Assembly (NCBI GenBank): GCA_021234155.1
Contig: JAJEKV010000470.1
Coordinates: 56,306 to 120,305, forward strand
DNA length: 64,000 bases
Direction: 5' to 3'
Source of the DNA: Isoetes taiwanensis
Lineage: Eukaryota > Streptophyta > Lycopodiopsida > Isoetales > Isoetaceae
A program made the translations under genes and the position numbers. Of this stretch, positions 58,511 to 64,000 are shown piece by piece; the first letter of the stretch is position 1, and each line of letters opens with the position of its first letter. A model generated the notes under the pieces. It was not told the origin of the DNA. It was given only the letters and a program-made list of their open reading frames with translations, and made no database searches.

Positions 58511-60525
58511 ATGGAGCGGCAACATGGAACCGCCAGAAAGAAGACTCAAACATCTCTTTTGCAAATGATAGGATTTAAGCGAGATGTTCAGGCCATGGAA
58601 ACAGTTCATACACCTTTTGTTGATCTTTGCTAGTACTATGTCACTACAGGTCAAGAGCTTAATCTTTGAACATGAAAGGATAAAACAAGCTCGAAACCGT
58701 GGAAGGAGTCCCTGGTTAGATGATAATGATTGGTTGCGGTTTAACCATGACAATGGTAGAGCTTACTGCATATATCGTAAGGAAAATCGAAAATGTCGAA
58801 GTGCATTTGGTAAGGAAGGTTCTACCAACTTAAGGACGCTCGCTTTTTAGAGAACATCTTTGAGTGACCAAGCCACGGGCATGCTTCTTGGGTGGCAACA
58901 TCGGAAAAAAAAATGCATTGCATAAAGTGGAGAAAAGAAGAAGGAATCTGTTGACAAAGAGCTGGTCAATCTATTTAAATGTGCTTATTTCATAGGAAAA
59001 GAGAGCTTGGCTTATAGAAAGTTTGTACCCATGGTACATTTACTTGAGGTTGTGGATTGGTTGCTCCATTCTTTGTACAATGATGATAAAGCTTGCGGCG
59101 ATTTCTTGAACCTTGCATTAGTAAATCATTAGAAGAGAAATTGTTGGAGAAGATAAACTTAAGCCCATGGTTTGGCATAATGGTGGATGAGTCCACTGAT
59201 ATTAGTGTGACCCAAAACTTAATTCTTTATGCTACTTATCTCGATGAATTCAGCCAAAGAAGGCTTTCTTTAGGCATGTTGTCCCCGCCACAACTCGATG
59301 CAAAGACTATTGTAGCAGCCATTCATGATAAACTTAACAAAAGCAAGTTAGATTTTTTGAAAATGGTTGCCTTTGGGTCCGATGGAGAGCTTTGTTATGA
59401 TTGGTTGCGTAACCCGAGTTGCGACTAGATTGAAGGAGCAGCATCCTTACATGACATCCATCCATTGTGTCGCCGCATTTAACCAATTTATGTGTTGCTT
59501 CAATTGCCAAGCATCCAAGCCGCAAGCTGATTTGTGAGAAGATCGACAAGCTTATCAATGGAGCAGCCACTTATTTCTCAAATAGCGTCTAAGGGGCGTT
59601 ATCTAAGAGAACTTGAGGAGGAGCTTGCATATTCCACACTTAGACTTGAGAATATTAGCACAACCGTGGTGGCTCACAGACATAATTTGTCCAAAAGCTA
59701 TGTGAAGTATTTGAACTTTTGTTATGTTGGTATTCAAAGACAATTACATTAATATCTATCAAGAGCTTAGAGAATTCAAGGTTGTTTATATATTACATTT
59801 TGGGCTGACATTTTGAAGCATTTGTCTATCCCGAGTTTGGATTTTGAGAAAGATTGGGTGGATGTGACAAAGAATTGGCAGACCTCTCGTGTATATTGAA
59901 TTGGAATTTCTAGATGAGGTAAGCATTTTAGATTTAAATGGGTATTTGAAAGGCGACAAAAGGCTATCCAGGTCATTCCTGATTTTGGCACCCAAAAGGA
60001 TATCTTGGAGCACTTAGAGGTGCCATCAAAGGAAACATGTATCGAAAGCGTTGAATTAATTAGAGATGTTGAAGGAAATGATTTTTTGGATGCCATTGAA
60101 TTTCGAGAAGGTATTTTGTAAATGTGTCTTAGATGCTTTAGATGAAAGGTTTCTTTGAGCAAGAAATTCTATCATGCTTTTAAGATCCTTTCACCAAACA
60201 TATGTTCCACGGGCTGCGAGGGGAATTAAAGGAATTTGGGTTAGAGCGAGCTCAACCGATTCTTGAAATTTTATGGGGAACCTCGTGTTGTTGGTGGGAT
60301 TACATTTGATAGTCTTATTTGAAGATAAAATCGGGATGGAATTTAAAGTTTAAAATACAACAAGTCTTGAATGGCAAGGAAAAACCTTTTGGACACTTGG
60401 TCAATTATTCTGTCTCAAAAGATCTGAGAGAAGATAAGTATCTTTGAATTAGCAAAGTTGGCAACAATTGCCATGGTTCGATGCTCAATACAACTATCGT
60501 GAAAGGGGATTAAAAGCCAGCGTAG
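58511..60525 (+). pseudogene. hAT/ZNF862-like transposase (TTF-DUF4371-hATC), broken
   Basis: ATG at 58511 opens a short leader. A TTF-type zinc finger region follows: SPWLDDNDWLRFNHDNGRAY followed by CIYRKENRKCRSAFGKEGS. The DUF4371/RNase H-like core is next: LSPWFGIMVDESTDISVTQN, LILYATYLDEF and FLKMVAFGSDG, then, after a shift, VATRLKEQHPYMTSIHCVAH. The distal part has RELEEELAYSTLRLE and KDWVDVTKN. The C-terminal hAT dimerisation motif is FELAKLATIAMVRCSIQLS (about 60445-60505). Domain order matches zinc-finger 862-like hAT transposases. More than six stops or shifts exclude activity as sequenced; no terminal inverted repeats or 8-bp duplication identified. Confidence 0.82.
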
Positions 60526-60529
60526 CACC

Positions 60530-61145
60530 TACTGTGGAACCGCATAGGATGGAATATTGTCATGTACCAAGCTCCAAATTCGCTTATCTTGCATTTTCAA
60601 GTTAAATTCCCTCTGGAATGACTCCCAGGAATGTTGTACACCACATCGACATACAAATCTCAACGTAAGACAAACTGCCCCAATCCATCTTTTTGGGTTC
60701 TTTTGTTCACCAATCGAAAAGTGGCACACGACCTCTGTTGGTTTCCACTTGCAACCACCACAAAGGCATGGACACGGAGGTACAATTTTTTGATATCCAG
60801 CTTTACGTAACTTTTACTATCTCCCAAGCTCTTAATAGTCCTTTAAGAAATGGCGAGGCTCCACGCGATACCTGGTCTCAATTTATAAAAGAGGGCCCAG
60901 GGCAGATGTGCTTTGTGAAATGGTTTTCCGCAAGGTGTACAATGAATTAGAGATTGTTTGAGAAGCTCAAGGCCTGGAGATTTCGAATCCTGCTGCAGGA
61001 TTTCCCACATGAATTTGCAAACTAGGATCTTACTGTGTAACTTGAAATCGAGCATTCCTAGTCCTCCATGAGATTTGGATCTCAAACATTTTCTCCATGC
61101 TAGACATTTGCCCCCTCCTCATTTCCACCCCAGATAAAATTTCGC
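60530..61145 (-). mobile_element. L1 fragment, 3' part
   Basis: Minus strand: VRNFIWGGNEEG, then RSKSHGGLGMLDFKLHSKIL and VCKFMWEILQQDS, with FNLKMQDKRIWSLVHDNIPS further on. This is the post-RT GGLG motif region of L1 ORF2. It directly adjoins the hAT remnant. Confidence 0.78.
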
Positions 61146-61500
61146 ACCATTTTTGATAACTCTGCTAGTTTTGATTCGTGGGGGCAATGAGATCAGGCGG
61201 CATAAATGTGAGTACCGGTAAAAGCATGTTAGGGTGTCCCTTAAAAGTATTATTTAGTGACCAAAAAGTACCTAAAAAGTAAAGCAGGGACTAGGTACTT
61301 TGGGGTACCTTGTAATATCTCAATATAAGGTGCGTTTTAGAACTTTTTATATATATATTGGTCTCTCGATAACATTATCTTTATCTTAACTTTGAATATT
61401 AACACGCCCTTGACTTTTATTTTGGATTTTTGTATTAGTTTTAATGAAAAGAAAAATGAGAAAGTACCCGGTTGGTACCTAGTGTATGTACCCACAACAA
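61146..61500. other. AT-rich spacer with GTACC inverted words
   Basis: CTAGGTACTTTGGGGTACC (61291) and GGTTGGTACCTAGTGTATGTACCC (61471) are inverted relatives about 180 bp apart; possible small MITE. No gene. Confidence 0.4.
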
Positions 61501-61504
61501 GAGA

Positions 61505-61795
61505 ATGGACATTTAGCGGCGTGGGCTTATGACGTCACGGCGGCGTGGCGTCGCTTTAAATAACGCCACCATGCGACGCCAATGCGACGTACACGTCAGC
61601 AGACATCGCCGCAAGATGCGGCGTGTGGTGCGACGTCGACGCATGGACGTGGCGGATCTGTCACGCCAGCGCCACGCCTATTACGACCCACGCCGCATCG
61701 CTCGCGTCACTTTTTCTTTATCGCGACGCGGCGGCGGCGACGGATCGCCGCGCGGCGACGGACGCCGCGGGACGCTATTTGGGCGCCTAGTGTAC
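61505..61795. other. CpG-dense GC-rich block
   Basis: About 290 bp packed with CG, GACGTC and GGCGGC words between AT-rich flanks. Open frames on both strands reflect base composition (Arg-rich). No protein family recognised. It borders the start of the tandem array. Confidence 0.6.
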
Positions 61796-61807
61796 TTTTG
61801 TTCTTTT

Positions 61808-64000
61808 TGGAGAACAAGGGTGGTCTTCCGCCCGCGAAAGTTGGTCCCCGTGGTAATGTCGATATTACGGGTCCATTGGAAGAGCCAAATCATGGTTTTG
61901 GAGAGGGAAATTGCTCGTCCATTGCCGTGGCCTTCGTGAAGAGAACTTTTGTGGGCGCATGTGAGCTCTGGGAAGACTCGGAGCTATTTGATCGTGCACC
62001 AACACCGCATATCCTAGTGAAATGTTTTCTCATGTCCGCGATCGGCACGTTAACCGCTTTGTCAAAATTCCACCTTTTTTTCATGAATTTTTTAGTTATC
62101 GTTCTTTTGCATTCATGCTTCATAAATTGTAATTAATGTATGGTATGGAATTAAATTACGATTTTTGTCGGTTGGCTTCTTAGGTCATCCCCCAAAGAGG
62201 GCAAATTTTAGAATTTCAGGATAAAGTTTCGATCAAATAGGTAGCATTGGGAACGTCTAAGGCGGCTGTTGTTGCAGGCGTGCAAGACATTCATAAATTG
62301 AATTAATGCATAGTAAGGAATTAAATTTGATTTTTGTCGCCGGGCTTCCTAAGTCATATTAACGCACATGCCAGTTTTCAAGACAAGGCCTTGCAAGGCG
62401 CCTCATTAGAGGGGAGAGTCCAACCCCAAGAGGCGAGCCACAAAAAGTTTCCCGAGGCGACTTTTCTGGCTAGCCGTAACCGGAGGGTCAGACGCTAAAG
62501 ACCACACTCCGGGATCACCGGTTCCCTATCCGACCGTTGAATCCTTCGCTCAAGGGCCCCGCTCGATAAGGTCCAAAAATCCAACATCCGGCCCCGAGAA
62601 CTTATCAAACCGCCAAAGCGCCCCGCGGCGGCCGACCGTAGAAACCAAAGTGTTTTGTCGTTCGGACATTGCGGAGGTCACGGAATGGCGATTCGACTTC
62701 GCCACATCCTCCAGGGAGGCTGAAATTACCCTAGAGACCAAGTTGCACGGCCGGGTTTTGCAAAAGAAAGAAACACTTCACGCCCCCACGTTCTAAAGAT
62801 TCGGCGTACCCACCTCCTAGGCCAATTGACTCACGAGTGTGTTGGACATGAGATAGTTTGACGCTTCCTCGAGAAGGGGTGGTCTTCCAGCCACGAAAAC
62901 TTGGTCCCCGGGATAAATGTAAACATTCCGAGTCCATTGGCAGAGCCAATCGATTCCAGGGGGAAGTTGCCGTCGTCGCTGGGGCCTTCGGGGAGGGGAG
63001 AGGACTTTGGGGCAAAAGCTTCCAGTGGTTTTAGGGTCCGTGCTCGGCGTCAACACCACCCCTCTACGTCAAGACGGGCGCAAGGTCCTAGTCGAATCGA
63101 CAAGGATAGAACCTCCAAGCGTAAACCCTATGAGTTGCGAGGTTCTAGCGGGGTTTTGCGTTTTGGGTGCCGAAGTTTTGGTCTTTTGCACTTGGGACTT
63201 GGCCGATAAGATGCGATTGAGAACGAAGCTAAGGGAACCGGACGGAATGGAGTTTGGATCTGTACTCCTCCCGTTGTGGGATTAGAAGTAAAGGGCAGCT
63301 TTTCGCGGTAGCAAGACATTCATAAATTCGTAATTAATGCATAGTATGGAATTAAATTCTGATTTTTGTCGGGCAGCTTCCTAAGTCATCGCCAACATAC
63401 GTGCCAATTTTCAAAATTTCACGGACAAGGTTTAGATCAAAGTGTTTGCATTAGAACGGTCCGGAAATTGTTGTTGGGCAGCGAGCCGGCACACTTGCCC
63501 AAGTCAAACAAGGCCAGGGACCTTGCAAGGCCGCCTCATTAGAGGGGGGAGAGTCGGAACCCCAAGAGGCGAGCCCCAAAAGTTTCCCGAGGGAGCTTCC
63601 TTTCTGGTAGCCGCCCCGGGCCGTGACGCTTAAAGACCACACTCCCGGATCTCCTGCCCCTATCCGACCGTTGAATCCTTCGCTCAAGGGCCCCGCCGAT
63701 AAGGTCCAACAAAATCCAACATCCGTCCTGAGAACTTATCAGTCCCATAAGCGCCCCCAAGGGTCGACCGTAGAAACCAAAGTGTTTTGTCGTTCGGACA
63801 TTGCGGAGGTTCCGAATGGCGATTCGACTTCGCCACATCGTCAGGAGGTCGAAAATTACCCTAGAGACCAAGCTGTACCTGTCAGTTTTTTAAAAAGAAA
63901 GAAACACTTAAGCCCTACGTTCGCGTTATTCACGACCACCTCCTAGGCCAATTGACTACGGTGTGTTGGACATGAGATAGTTTGACTTCCTAGGGAAGGG
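61808..64000 (+). repeat. Tandem array of about 1.03-kb units
   Basis: Unit B begins GCAAGACATTCATAAATT at 62282 and unit C at 63311 (period 1029). An earlier partial, more diverged unit A (61808-62281) carries the distal half (GTGGTCTTCC, TTGGTCCCCG, GATTTTTGTCGG). Shared blocks include TGGACATGAGATAGTTTGAC and CCGTAGAAACCAAAGTGTTT. Unit B lacks about 100 bp present in C. The array continues past the window. Frames inside are mutually overlapping and are not called as genes. Confidence 0.85.

Noticed and set aside
61529-62136. Arg-rich proteins in the CpG block
   Set aside because: Composition artefact with overlapping frames on both strands and no domain.

Overview
The window is nuclear DNA from a land plant with a large, repeat-rich genome. 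The evidence is a plant-type ABCG half-transporter, pentatricopeptide (PPR) fragments, a Brittle-1-like carrier, plant copia, L1, PIF/Harbinger, hAT and Helitron remains, and a copia primer site that matches an internal part of plant initiator tRNA-Met. One LINE family has a YADD/YKYLG-type reverse transcriptase that I associate with algae and early-diverging land plants. A fern, lycophyte or gymnosperm would fit, but the species cannot be fixed from sequence alone. I found no rRNA, tRNA gene, CRISPR array or bacterial operon.

Layout. 0-9.4 kb: AT-rich DNA with dispersed and tandem repeats, one small orphan ORF (5885-6226) and two short truncated retroposon insertions. 9.4-11.2 kb: GC-richer, palindrome-rich repeat DNA with one ORF encoding a membrane segment. 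12.1-17.6 kb: a nearly full-length Ty1/copia element (12515-17535) inserted into the coding sequence of a minus-strand Brittle-1-like mitochondrial-carrier gene. 17.6-22 kb: decayed PPR fragment, a tRNA-like SINE and a 381-bp MITE. 22.8-26.9 kb: a decayed LINE split by a 723-bp inverted-repeat element. 27.3-33.2 kb: a PPR pseudogene, a second copy of the same LINE family on the other strand, and a TRIM-like element. 34.3-37.2 kb: the only recognisable host gene with flanking gene structure, an intronless-coding ABCG half-transporter with a possible 5' UTR intron, uORF and poly(A) signal, but with several frameshifts. 37.2-44 kb: hairpin elements, a Helitron helicase fragment and retroposon tails. 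45.2-51.2 kb: a minus-strand L1 element and a plus-strand L1 fragment. 53.8-61.1 kb: PIF/Harbinger remains, two L1 fragments and a broken hAT/ZNF862-like transposase. 61.5-64 kb: a CpG-dense block leading into a tandem array of about 1.03-kb units that runs off the right edge.

Two themes link the regions. First, several non-LTR insertions share the 3' tail CGTTAAAA followed by a simple repeat, so one reverse transcriptase probably mobilises unrelated bodies. Second, repeat copies differ again and again at CAG/CTG sites, one copy having CG or CGG instead. This pattern also causes some of the frameshifts and may be a base-calling artefact at CHG-methylated cytosines rather than biology. Many 'pseudogene' calls here are therefore provisional.
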